Below are positions 25,788 to 33,934 of a DNA stretch of 64,000 bases, piece after piece. The number at the start of each line of letters is the position of its first letter. The stretch's first letter is position 1. The stretch is taken from NCBI RefSeq assembly GCF_031458255.1, contig NZ_JAVDYC010000001.1:6395001-6459000 (forward strand), read 5' to 3'. Below the pieces are notes generated by a model, which worked only from the letters and a program-made list of their open reading frames with translations, made no database searches and was not told the DNA's origin. Origin of the DNA: Catenuloplanes niger. GTDB lineage: Bacteria; Actinomycetota; Actinomycetes; Mycobacteriales; Micromonosporaceae. Made by a program: the position numbers and the translations under genes.

Positions 25788-26624
25788 TCAGGAGACGAAG
25801 CGGGTGCGGCGGCGGGCGATCAGGAAACCGGCCGCGCCGCCGATGACGAGCAGCGCGCCGATGCCGGCGAGCACGGCGGTGTTCGCACCGGTGATCGGCA
25901 GTTCGCCGCCGCCGGCGCCGCCCGGGGGCGGGGTGGTGGCCGGTGCGCCCGCGGTGCCGGTCGCGGTGGGCGCCGGCGAACCGGACGGGGAGGCCGTCGG
26001 CGACACGGACGGCGAGGCCGACGGCGTCACCAGTCGCGGGTAGGCGAAACCGACCGAGGACGGCGTCGCGGGCGCGGGCAGTTCCCGGGCCTGGAGCGTC
26101 AGCGCCGTCTCGGTGCCGGCGACCGGCGTGCCGGCACCGGTCTCGGCGGCCGCCAGCGCGTCGATGTCGCCGCCCAGCGGCGCGGTCGACCGCGGCTGCC
26201 AGTTCCAGATCACCGACGTGACCCGGCCGGCCTGCGCGTCCGGCGTGGCGGCGACGCGGAACGGCCAGGCCGCGTACGTGCCGCCGGCCGCCAGTTCGGT
26301 GTCGAACTCGCACCACGCGCCGTCGAGGTTGCTGTCGGTGAAGTACCGGCAGTTCGTGAAGTCCTTCGGCAGGTCCAGGTCGTCGACCACGCGGATCCGC
26401 AGCAGGACGCCGTTGACCGGCTGTGCGCCGTAGTGGTGGACGCCGACCGTGACCGGCACGGACTCGCCCCGGTGGATCGGGAACGGGACCGGCTTGCCGG
26501 CCGCGTCCACGTCGGTCACCGTGCCGAGCACCGGCGGGTCCACGGCGGCCTGCGCGGCGGTGGGGACGGTGAGCGCGGCGACGGCCAGGCCGGCCACGCC
26601 GATCATTCGGAACAACGTCTTCAT
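25788..26624 (-). CDS. LPxTG-anchored surface protein
   Basis: 278 residues. A Sec signal peptide covers about 1-26 (MKTLFRMIGVAGLAVAALTV, then AQA before the likely cut). An extracellular beta-rich domain with two Cys (FTNCRY, AWCEFD) follows to about 195, then a Ser/Pro/Thr-rich stalk. The sortase motif LPITG is at 242-246, followed by a hydrophobic helix and the RRRTRF charged tail. It is therefore covalently attached to the cell wall. No enzymatic domain is recognised. The leader immediately upstream of the ATG is a perfect 14-bp inverted repeat, suggesting unusual control. Confidence 0.88.
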   Translation of the reverse strand: MKTLFRMIGVAGLAVAALTVPTAAQAAVDPPVLGTVTDVDAAGKPVPFPIHRGESVPVTVGVHHYGAQPVNGVLLRIRVVDDLDLPKDFTNCRYFTDSNLDGAWCEFDTELAAGGTYAAWPFRVAATPDAQAGRVTSVIWNWQPRSTAPLGGDIDALAAAETGAGTPVAGTETALTLQARELPAPATPSSVGFAYPRLVTPSASPSVSPTASPSGSPAPTATGTAGAPATTPPPGGAGGGELPITGANTAVLAGIGALLVIGGAAGFLIARRRTRFVS

Positions 26625-26673
26625 CTGTGTACGGTCTCCCCGTTGGTCGATACGACGGAGAGACCGTACACAG
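26625..26673 (-). promoter_or_regulatory. Perfect 14-bp inverted repeat abutting an ATG
   Basis: Arms CTGTGTACGGTCTC (26625-26638) and GAGACCGTACACAG (26660-26673) are exact reverse complements, separated by 21 bp. The first arm touches the start codon of the LPxTG gene (26622-26624). In the mRNA the leader folds into a hairpin ending right at AUG, with the purine-rich GGGGAGA ribosome site at the loop/stem junction. It could be an operator, a translation switch, or the end of the rtcB transcript. Confidence 0.75.
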
Positions 26674-26716
26674 GTAGCGACGCGTCCTCATCGGACTTTC
26701 GGGCCGTACCCGATGG

Positions 26717-27883
26717 TCAGTCGCCCTTGACGTTGATGAACTGGCGGAGCGTGTGGCGGATCTCGACCAGGTCGGCCGCGTCCGTCATCACCTGGTCGAT
26801 CGGCTTGTAGGCGGCCGGGATCTCGTCGATGAACGCGTCCGTGTCGCGGTACTCGATGCCTTTCATCGCCGCGCGGAGCTGGTCACGGGTGAACGTGCGG
26901 CGCGCGGCCGAGCGCGAGTAGTTGCGGCCCGCGCCGTGCGGCGCCGAGTTCAGCGCGACCGGGTTGCCCTTGCCGACCACCACGTACGACGCGTCGCCCA
27001 TCGAGCCGGGGATCAGGCCGGGTACGCCGCGCGCCGCGTTGATCGCGCCCTTGCGGGACAGCCAGACCTCGCGGCCGAAGTGCGTCTCGCGGGTCGTGTA
27101 GTTGTGGTGGCAGCTGACCCGCTCGGACTCGATCACGGCCTCGCCCTGCCACTCGGCGAAGCAGGCGACCACCCGGTCCATCATCTCCTCGCGGTTGAGC
27201 AGCGCGTACTCCTGCGCCCAGTTCAGCGCCGCGATGTACGCGTCGAACTCGGCCGTGCCCTCGACCAGGTACGCCATGTCCAGGTCGGGCAGGTCGATCC
27301 AGTACCGCTTCATCAGGTCCCGGGCGACCTGGATGTGGTGGCCGGCGATCCGGTTGCCGACGCCGCGCGAGCCGGAGTGCAGGAACAGCCAGACCATGCC
27401 GTTCTCGTCCGTGCTGCACTCGATGAAGTGGTTGCCGGAGCCGAGCGAGCCGAGCTGCAGCTCCCACCGGGCCGCGAAGTCCGCCGGGTTGAATCCCGCC
27501 TTGTCCGACATCTCGGTCAGGTGGGCGACGCGGGCGGCCGCGGTCGCGGTGAGCGTCTTGTTCACGCCGCCGGCGGAGAGCGGGATCGCCCGCTCGATCG
27601 CCTCGCGCAGCACGGAGAGCTTCCCGACCAGCGACGACCGGTGGAACTGCGTCTTCACCGCGGCCATGCCGCAGCCGATGTCCACGCCCACGGCGGCCGG
27701 GATGATCGCGCCGAGCGTCGGGATGACCGAGCCGACGGTCGCGCCCTTGCCCAGGTGCGCGTCCGGCATCAGCGCCAGGTGCGGGAAGATGAACGGCAGC
27801 GTGGAGGTACGTTCGGCCTGCTCACGGGTCTTCGACTCGAGAATGCTCGCCCAGTTGATGAGCCGCTCGTTGATCTTCTCCAT
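26717..27883 (-). CDS. rtcB: RNA-splicing ligase RtcB family protein
   Basis: 388 residues from the ATG at 27883, preceded by GGGAGGAA. RtcB joins RNA 3'-phosphate or 2',3'-cyclic phosphate to 5'-OH ends using GTP and Mn2+. Visible motifs are PDAHLGKGATVGSVIP, GVDIGCGMAAV (metal Asp and Cys), LGSGNHFIE, LHSGSRGVGN, SCHHNYTTRETH, IPGSMGDASYVV and SAPHGAGR with the likely guanylylated His316. An open frame runs far upstream, but only across the opposite-strand AAA gene. It is divergent from the AAA-ATPase/VWA operon (138-bp spacer). No RtcR or RtcA gene is nearby. Confidence 0.95.
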   Translation of the reverse strand: MEKINERLINWASILESKTREQAERTSTLPFIFPHLALMPDAHLGKGATVGSVIPTLGAIIPAAVGVDIGCGMAAVKTQFHRSSLVGKLSVLREAIERAIPLSAGGVNKTLTATAAARVAHLTEMSDKAGFNPADFAARWELQLGSLGSGNHFIECSTDENGMVWLFLHSGSRGVGNRIAGHHIQVARDLMKRYWIDLPDLDMAYLVEGTAEFDAYIAALNWAQEYALLNREEMMDRVVACFAEWQGEAVIESERVSCHHNYTTRETHFGREVWLSRKGAINAARGVPGLIPGSMGDASYVVVGKGNPVALNSAPHGAGRNYSRSAARRTFTRDQLRAAMKGIEYRDTDAFIDEIPAAYKPIDQVMTDAADLVEIRHTLRQFINVKGD

Positions 27884-28021
27884 GGTGACGTTCCTCCCCT
27901 CGGAACCAACAACAACGAAGATCAGCCTGCCGTACGCAAGGGGTGGCGGCAGCCTATTTTTCAGCCGCCAGCGGACAAACAAAAGCGGCGGAGCCTCCGT
28001 TTCGCGGGCTAGGTTCGGTGG

Positions 28022-29446
28022 GTGACAGAAACGCCAGAGGCGCTTGTGCCGAACCCGCCCGCCGGCCTGCCCCGCACGATCGGGGAGCTCAAGGCCGCCG
28101 GCCACATCTTCCGGACCGTCAAGGAGGAGCTGCGGGAGAACCTGCTCGCCCAGCTCCGCAGCGGGGAGACGCGCTTCCCCGGCGTCGTCGGCTACGACGA
28201 CACCGTGCTGCCCGAGGTCGAGCGCGCGCTGCTGGCCGGGCACGACATGGTCCTGCTCGGCGAGCGCGGCCAGGGCAAGACCCGCCTGATCCGCTCGCTC
28301 GTCAACCTGCTCGACGAGTGGACGCCGGTGCTGCCCGGCTCCGAGCTCAACGAGCACCCGCTGCGGCCGCTCACGCCGTCCGCCCAGGCCCAGGTGCGCC
28401 AGACCGGGGACGACACCCCGATCGCCTGGCTGCACCGGAGCATGCGGTACGGCGAGAAGCTCGCCACGCCGGACACCAGCGTCGGCGACCTGATCGGCGA
28501 CGTCGACCCCATCAAGATCGCCCAGGGCCGTACGCTCGGCGACCCGGAGACGATTCACTTCGGGCTCGTCCCGCGCACCAACCGGGGCGTCTTCGCGGTC
28601 AACGAGCTGCCCGACCTCGCCGAGCGCATCCAGGTCAGCCTGCTCAACGTGCTGGAGGAGCGGGACATCCAGGTCCGCGGCTACCAGCTGCGCATGCCGC
28701 TGGACATCCTGCTGGTCGCGTCCGCGAACCCGGAGGACTACACCAACCGCGGCCGGATCATCACGCCGCTGAAGGACCGGTTCGGCGCGGAGATCCGCAC
28801 CCACTATCCGGTCGAGCTCGAGATGGAACTCGACCTGGTCAAGCAGGAGGCCGACCTGGCCGCCGAGGTGCCGGACCACGTGCTGGAGATCGTCGCCCGA
28901 TTCGCCCGGGCGGTGCGTGAGTCGCCGAGCGTCGACCAGCGCTCCGGCGTCAGCGCCCGGTTCGCGATCGCGGCCGCGGAGACCGTCGCGGCCGGTGCGC
29001 TGCGCCGGGCCGGACTGCGCGGCGAGGCCCAGCCGGTCGCGCGCGTCGCGGACACCACGTCGATCGTCTCCACGCTGCGCGGCAAGGTCGAGTTCGAGAG
29101 CGGCGAGGAGGGCCGGGAGATCGAGATCCTGGCGCACCTGCTGCGCACCGCGGTCGCGGACACGTTCCGGGCCAAGCTGTCCGGCCTCGACCTGTCCGGC
29201 TTCACCGACCTCGCCGCGGACGGCACCATCATCGAGAGCGGCGACATGGTCAGCGCGGACGAGCTGCTCAACCAGGTCGGCACCGTGCCCGGCCTGGCCA
29301 AGGTGCTCGACCGGCTCGGCCTCGGCGACGCACCCACCCGCGGTGAGGCCGCGGCCGGCGTGGAGCTGGTCCTGGAGGGCCTGCACCTGACCCGGCGGCT
29401 GGCCAAGGACGTCACCGACGACGGCCGCACGATCTACGGGAGCTGA
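28022..29446 (+). CDS. AAA+ ATPase of the MoxR/Mg-chelatase ChlI type
   Basis: 474 residues, GTG start. Walker A GERGQGKT at 80-87. The strand equivalent to Walker B reads GVFAVNELPDLAER, with Asn-Glu in place of the usual Asp-Glu; this may be a family variant. Sensor-type DILLVASANPEDYTNRGRIITPLKDRFGA and an arginine-finger region follow, then a helical C-terminal lid. The VWA gene begins 4 nt after its stop, forming the classic MoxR plus VWA pair thought to act as a metal- or cofactor-dependent chaperone/remodelling machine. The divergent neighbour is rtcB. Client unknown. Confidence 0.9.
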   Translation: MTETPEALVPNPPAGLPRTIGELKAAGHIFRTVKEELRENLLAQLRSGETRFPGVVGYDDTVLPEVERALLAGHDMVLLGERGQGKTRLIRSLVNLLDEWTPVLPGSELNEHPLRPLTPSAQAQVRQTGDDTPIAWLHRSMRYGEKLATPDTSVGDLIGDVDPIKIAQGRTLGDPETIHFGLVPRTNRGVFAVNELPDLAERIQVSLLNVLEERDIQVRGYQLRMPLDILLVASANPEDYTNRGRIITPLKDRFGAEIRTHYPVELEMELDLVKQEADLAAEVPDHVLEIVARFARAVRESPSVDQRSGVSARFAIAAAETVAAGALRRAGLRGEAQPVARVADTTSIVSTLRGKVEFESGEEGREIEILAHLLRTAVADTFRAKLSGLDLSGFTDLAADGTIIESGDMVSADELLNQVGTVPGLAKVLDRLGLGDAPTRGEAAAGVELVLEGLHLTRRLAKDVTDDGRTIYGS

Positions 29447-29450
29447 CACG

Positions 29451-31427
29451 ATGGCCGGAAACCGGTTCCGGTACGGCGCGTGGCGGGACGGGCCGGACCC
29501 GCTCGCCCCGCCGTTCGACGTGCGGGCCGCGGTCGACCAGGTCGGCGGCGAGATCCTGGAGGGCCGCAACCTCCGGGACGCGCTGCGCGACCTGCTGCGC
29601 CGCGGCCCCCGGGGCGAGCGCGGCCTGGACGACCTGACCGCGCGGGCCAAGCGCATGCGCCGCGAGGCGATGCGGCGCGGCAACCTGGACGGCGCGGTCA
29701 CCCGCTCGCGCGCGCTGCTCGACCAGGCGCTCGCCGCGGAGAAGGACGCGCTGAACCGCAGCGACGACCCCGAGGCGATCTTCAAGCACGCGCAGCTGGA
29801 CAACCTGCCCCGGTCCACGGCCCGCGCGGTCGACGAGCTGTCCGAGTACCGGTGGACCAGCGACGAGGCCCGGCAGCTCTACCAGCAGATCCTCGACGGC
29901 CTGCGGAACGAGGTGCTGGAGCAGCGGTTCGCCGGCATGAAGCAGGCGCTGCAGAACGATCCGCAGGCCGCCGCGCGGATGGCCGAGATGATGGCCGACC
30001 TCAACGCGCTGCTCGAACGGCACGCCCGTGGCGAGGACACCACGGACGCGTTCGCCGAGTTCATGCGCCGGCACGGCGACATGTTCCCGGAGAACCCGGA
30101 GACCGTCGACGAGCTGATCGACGCGCTGGCCCGCCGTGCCGCCGCGGGCGAGCGGCTGATGCGGTCGCTCTCGCCGTCGCAGCGCGAGGAGCTGGAGAGC
30201 CTGATGGCGCAGGCGTTCCAGAACTCCGGGCTGGCCGAGCAGATGGCCGCGCTCGGCGACAACCTGCGCACGCTGCGGCCCAACCTCAACTGGGGCGGTC
30301 GCGAGCGGGTGCAGGGACGCGGCGAGCTCGGCTACGGCGACGCGGCCGGCGCGCTGGAGGAGATCGGCGACCTGGACGACCTGATCGACCAGCTCGGCCA
30401 GGACCATCCCGGCGCGACGCTGGACGACGTCGACGTCGAGGCGGTCGAGCGCCAGCTCGGCCGGTCCGCGGCCGACGACGTACGCCGGCTGCGCGATCTG
30501 GAACGGGAACTGCGCCGGCAGGGCTGGGTGCAGCGCGGCCAGGACGGGCTCACGCTCAGTCCCAAGGCGCTGCGCCGGCTCGGCGGCACCGCGCTCCGGC
30601 AGGTCTTCGCGCACCTCGGCGACGGCCGCCGCGGCCAGCACGACCTGCGCTCCGCCGGCGCCGCGGGCGAGCTGACCGGCGCGTCCCGCCCATGGGAATT
30701 CGGCGACGAGCAACCGCTGGACGTGGTCCGCACGCTCGGCAACGCGATCCGGCGTACCGCCTCGGCCGGTCAGGCCCCGATCCCGCTCCGGCTCCAGCCG
30801 GACGACTTCGAGGTGGCCGAGACCGAGCGCCGCGCGTCCGCCGCCGTCGCCGTGCTGGTCGACCTGTCATATTCGATGTTCGCGGACGGCCGGTGGGGCC
30901 CGATGAAGCAGACCGCGCTCGCGCTGTCCCACCTGGTCGCCACGAAGTTCCCGCAGGACGCACTGGAGATCATCGGTTTCAACCGGTATGCCGTGCGCCT
31001 CACCCAGCAGGAGCTCGCGGAGATCGAACCGACCCGGCTCCAGGGCACGAACCTGCAGCACGCCCTGATGCTGGCCGGCCGCCACCTGCGCAAACACCCG
31101 CAGGCCGAACCCGTGGTGCTGGTCATCACGGACGGCGAGCCGACCGCGCACCTCGACGCCGACGGCGAGGCCTGGTTCGACTGGCCGACCACGATGGAGA
31201 CGCTGCGCGCCACGCTTACCGAGGTCGACCACCTCACCCGCTACGGCGCCACGCTGAACACGTTCATGCTCGGCGACGACGAGGGCCTGCGCCGCTTCGT
31301 CGAGGGCCTGGCCCGCCGCAACGGCGGCCGCGTCTTCGCCCCCGACGCCGACGAACTCGGCTCCTACGTCGTCTCCGACTACATCCGCGCCCGTCGCGGC
31401 CGCCGCGGCGGCGGCCTGGCCGCCTGA
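29451..31427 (+). CDS. VWA-domain protein, partner of the AAA+ ATPase
   Basis: 658 residues. The long N-terminal helical part (1-400) is rich in charged residues and Met (RMAEMMADLNALLERHARGE). The VWA domain runs from about 463 to 640 with the MIDAS motif DLSYSM (near residue 469), RLQGTNLQHALMLAGRHL and VITDGEPTAHLD. It ends in a basic tail, RARRGRRGGG. The 4-nt spacing from the ATPase gene and a strong hairpin 14 bp after the stop define a two-gene operon. In ChlI/ChlD-like systems the VWA partner recruits substrate and stimulates the AAA+ hexamer; that role is inferred here. Confidence 0.9.
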   Translation: MAGNRFRYGAWRDGPDPLAPPFDVRAAVDQVGGEILEGRNLRDALRDLLRRGPRGERGLDDLTARAKRMRREAMRRGNLDGAVTRSRALLDQALAAEKDALNRSDDPEAIFKHAQLDNLPRSTARAVDELSEYRWTSDEARQLYQQILDGLRNEVLEQRFAGMKQALQNDPQAAARMAEMMADLNALLERHARGEDTTDAFAEFMRRHGDMFPENPETVDELIDALARRAAAGERLMRSLSPSQREELESLMAQAFQNSGLAEQMAALGDNLRTLRPNLNWGGRERVQGRGELGYGDAAGALEEIGDLDDLIDQLGQDHPGATLDDVDVEAVERQLGRSAADDVRRLRDLERELRRQGWVQRGQDGLTLSPKALRRLGGTALRQVFAHLGDGRRGQHDLRSAGAAGELTGASRPWEFGDEQPLDVVRTLGNAIRRTASAGQAPIPLRLQPDDFEVAETERRASAAVAVLVDLSYSMFADGRWGPMKQTALALSHLVATKFPQDALEIIGFNRYAVRLTQQELAEIEPTRLQGTNLQHALMLAGRHLRKHPQAEPVVLVITDGEPTAHLDADGEAWFDWPTTMETLRATLTEVDHLTRYGATLNTFMLGDDEGLRRFVEGLARRNGGRVFAPDADELGSYVVSDYIRARRGRRGGGLAA

Positions 31428-31440
31428 CGATATCCGCTCC

Positions 31441-31481
31441 CGGCGCCGGCCGCTCGCGTTCTTCGCCCGCGGCCGGCGCCG
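31441..31481 (+). terminator. Terminator of the AAA-VWA operon
   Basis: Perfect 13-bp arms CGGCGCCGGCCGC (31441-31453) and GCGGCCGGCGCCG (31469-31481) around a 15-nt loop, followed by CCTTTC, starting 14 bp after the VWA stop codon. Confidence 0.85.
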
Positions 31482-31492
31482 CCTTTCATCGT

Positions 31493-31578
31493 CCCGCTCC
31501 CGGCGGCGCATTCCCCGCACGCTCCCGCGGGCACCGGTCGTCGCTGGCGCTCCTCCCTTCCGGATCCGAGGCCGCAAG
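31493..31578. repeat. Dispersed 86-bp intergenic repeat, copy A
   Basis: Near-identical to 59244-59329 with no length difference. The conserved core begins GCTCCCGCGGGCACCGGTCG and ends GGATCCGAG-GCAAG. Both copies follow the end of a plus-strand operon. No coding potential is convincing. Confidence 0.88.
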
Positions 31579-32914
31579 ACCGACGCCGGCCACCGTGCCC
31601 GCGCGGGCCTCCCGTCCCGGCCGAGTCCGGCCGCCACCCGACCCGACACCCGCGCCCACGGAGACAGAGGCCTGCCCACGCCCCCGAGGCGAGCACACCC
31701 CACGCCGGCCGACCGGAATTCCGGCTATGGGCGCAAACCGGTCCCCACGCGTGATCCACGATCATGCGTGACGATCGTCGAGGCGCGAGTTCCCCTCGAC
31801 GGCCGTCAAGATCGTGGTTGGCGGGACACGTTTGGTGAGATCTGGTGAGAACGCGTTGTGGCGACATCTGTGTGGCGAGACCTGTGTGGGGAGATCGCGT
31901 TTGGCGAGAACGCGCCGGCAAGACCGGTTTGGCAAGAGCGTGCCGGTCGGAGCGCACACTGGTCGGAGCGCGCGAGCGAGCACGGCCTGATTATGGCTCG
32001 CGCCGGTTTTCGTCGTCAGGAATCGTGCGGCGGGCGGCGCAATCTGTCGTTTCGCTCTTTCGCCGTCAGGGGATCGTGCGGCGGGCAGCGCAATCAGCCG
32101 TTCCGCGACTGATATTCCGACATCCGGCAATCTCGGAGCGCACGGTAATCCTCATCTCGGCCCCAGGAGATCAGGAATGAGCGATCTCGGGTCGAGGCGC
32201 TCGCGAGCGCGCCCAAAGGCGATGGCTCCCGTCAACTTCGATCAGCACTGCCGCTCTAGATGAGATAAATAGCGAAATTTCGGGCACCAAGCGCCGAAAT
32301 CCTGTGTTGAATCACGCGCTCGCGCTCGCGCTCGCGACCGCGCTCGCGACCGCGTTCGTGGTCGCGGTCGTAATCGGGCCGCGCGCGTAATTGCAGCCGC
32401 GTTTACGCGCGCTCCCTTTATGGCCGCGACCGCGTTTGCTTTCGCGACCGCGTTTGCTTTCGCAACCGCGGTCGTCACGGTGTTCGCCTTCGCCACGGCG
32501 TTTGCGTCCGTCACGGTGCTCGTGTTCGCCACGAGGTTTCTATTCGTCACCACGTTTGCGTTGTGATCGCGTTCTCAAACGCGCTTGTGCTTGTGGCCGG
32601 GTTCGCGTTCGTGACGGCTTGGCGTTCGTGACCGGTTCGCGGTCGTGACGGCTTGGCGTTCGTGACCGGTTGGCGTTCGTGACCGGTTCGCGTTCGCAGC
32701 CGCGATCGGGATCGCCGTCGCGGCCGGAAGGCGACGAGCGCCGGGCTCGCGGGGCTTCTCGGTGACCGGCGGCGGGACCGGCTCCGGACGGCGGACCGGA
32801 GCGGAGCGCCAGCGGAGTCGGAGGGGAGCCGGAGGTTGGCCCGCGGGAGCATGCGGGCAGTACCGGGCCGGAAGCGGGAAGATCCGCTTCTGAATGCTTT
32901 TGGCGCTCCGCTAG
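31579..32914. repeat. Large intergenic region of degenerate short repeats
   Basis: About 1.3 kb without a credible gene. 31800-31960 has irregular repeats of GTGGCGAGAC/TTGGCGAGAACGCG type. 32020-32100 has a near-duplication around ATCGTGCGGCGGGC-GCGCAATC. 32300-32700 is a field of 6- to 12-bp variants of GCGTTCGTGACC and TTCGCGACCGCG. The last third includes tandem copies of TTGGCGTTCGTGACCGGTT. Codons read through it give only VAKANAVAK-like or Arg-rich strings. Base composition is less G+C-rich than in the neighbouring genes. It ends at the IS5-family insertion. Confidence 0.7.
32911..32914. repeat. Left target duplication of the IS element
   Basis: CTAG directly left of the left inverted repeat, matching CTAG at 33935-33938. 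This fits the C(T/A)AG or YTAR targets used by IS5-family elements. Confidence 0.75.
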
Positions 32915-33934
32915 AGCGTGTATCGAAGTCAGAGCCAGATGTTGATGCAGGCGATCTGGACGGTGGCTTCGTAGCGGACGGCGAGTTTGTCGTACCGGGT
33001 CGCGACCGCGCGGTGCTGCTTCAGCCGGCTGATCCCGCGTTCGATGGTGTTCCGTTGTTTGTACCGCTCAGCATCGAAGTCGTAGGGCCGGCCGCCGGCT
33101 GCACCCTTCCGGGTGCGGCCGGCGGCCTGGTCGGTCTTGATCGGGATGACACAGGTGATCCGGCGGCGGCGCAGATAGGCGCGGTTGGCCCGGCTGGAGT
33201 AGGCCTTATCGGCCATCACCGCCTCCGGCCGGGTTCTCGTCCGGCCGGACAGTTTCACGACCTTCACCCGTTCCAAGACCTTGACGAACTGCGGGCTGTC
33301 GCCCCGGTGCCCGGCCGTGACCACGATCGCCATGGGCTTGCATCCCTGCTCACAGGCCAGATGGACCTTTGTCGTCCAGCCGCCACGCGACCGGTCCAAC
33401 CCGTGATCGTCAGGCTCCGGATCACCGACACCGCCCGGCGGCTCCGCCTGCCCGGCGCTGTCGCGGCGTGCTCCGGCGGCATGCTGATGCGCCCGCGCGA
33501 TGGTCGAATCAACCGACAGATTCCAGATGATCGCGCCCACCGCCTCGGCCAAAGCTTGCAGCCGGGCGAGGATTCTCGACCAGGTCCCGTTGCGTTGCCA
33601 CCGGCGAAACAAAGCGTATGCCGCGGACCATGACCCGTAACACGGCGGTATGTCCCGCCACGCACAGCCGACCCTCACCCGCCATCGGATCGCGTCGATC
33701 ACCGTCCGTCGGCACGTCGCAGGCGGGCGGCCGGAACGCCGCTGGTCAGGAACAGAAAGCAACGGCTCCAGACGCGCCCACTGCACGTCGGTCAGGTCAT
33801 GCCGCCGCAACACCGCTAAGGTGTCCACGAGGTCTCCGGTATTCAGGTGTTTCTTGGTCGAAAAACCTTCTACCGGAGACCTCGCCTATTTCAGCCACGA
33901 CGCGCCGCAACCCTCGTGGACTTCGATACACGCT
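32915..33934 (-). mobile_element. IS5-family insertion sequence, complete (1020 bp)
   Basis: Bounded by perfect 16-bp inverted repeats, AGCGTGTATCGAAGTC at 32915-32930 and its reverse complement at 33919-33934, with CTAG on both flanks. It contains one intact transposase gene on the minus strand, whose stop codon overlaps the left inverted repeat. Intact ends, a full-length frame and a clean target duplication indicate a recent insertion. The right CTAG supplies the stop codon of the neighbouring aldehyde dehydrogenase gene. Confidence 0.93.
32929..33828 (-). CDS. IS5-family DDE transposase
   Basis: 299 residues in a single frame, unlike many IS427-group relatives that need a frameshift. N-terminal DNA-binding segment DLTDVQWARLEPLL, RWRVRVGCAWRDIP and RRWQRNGTWSRIL. 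The catalytic triad is visible as Asp in LSVDSTIARAHQHAAG, Asp in AVMADKAYSSRANR and Glu in RNTIERGISRLKQHRAVATRYDKLA. The gene fills the element, with about 106 bp between its start and the right inverted repeat. Probably functional. Confidence 0.95.
   Translation of the reverse strand: MDTLAVLRRHDLTDVQWARLEPLLSVPDQRRSGRPPATCRRTVIDAIRWRVRVGCAWRDIPPCYGSWSAAYALFRRWQRNGTWSRILARLQALAEAVGAIIWNLSVDSTIARAHQHAAGARRDSAGQAEPPGGVGDPEPDDHGLDRSRGGWTTKVHLACEQGCKPMAIVVTAGHRGDSPQFVKVLERVKVVKLSGRTRTRPEAVMADKAYSSRANRAYLRRRRITCVIPIKTDQAAGRTRKGAAGGRPYDFDAERYKQRNTIERGISRLKQHRAVATRYDKLAVRYEATVQIACINIWL

Noticed and set aside
27884-29818. Upstream extension of the rtcB frame on the minus strand
   Set aside because: The rtcB start has a good ribosome site at 27883; the upstream part is antisense to the AAA-ATPase and VWA genes.
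32242-32553. Minus-strand frame with NAVAKANAVAK repeats
   Set aside because: It is just the translation of a hexameric DNA repeat; there is no ribosome site or flanking gene context.
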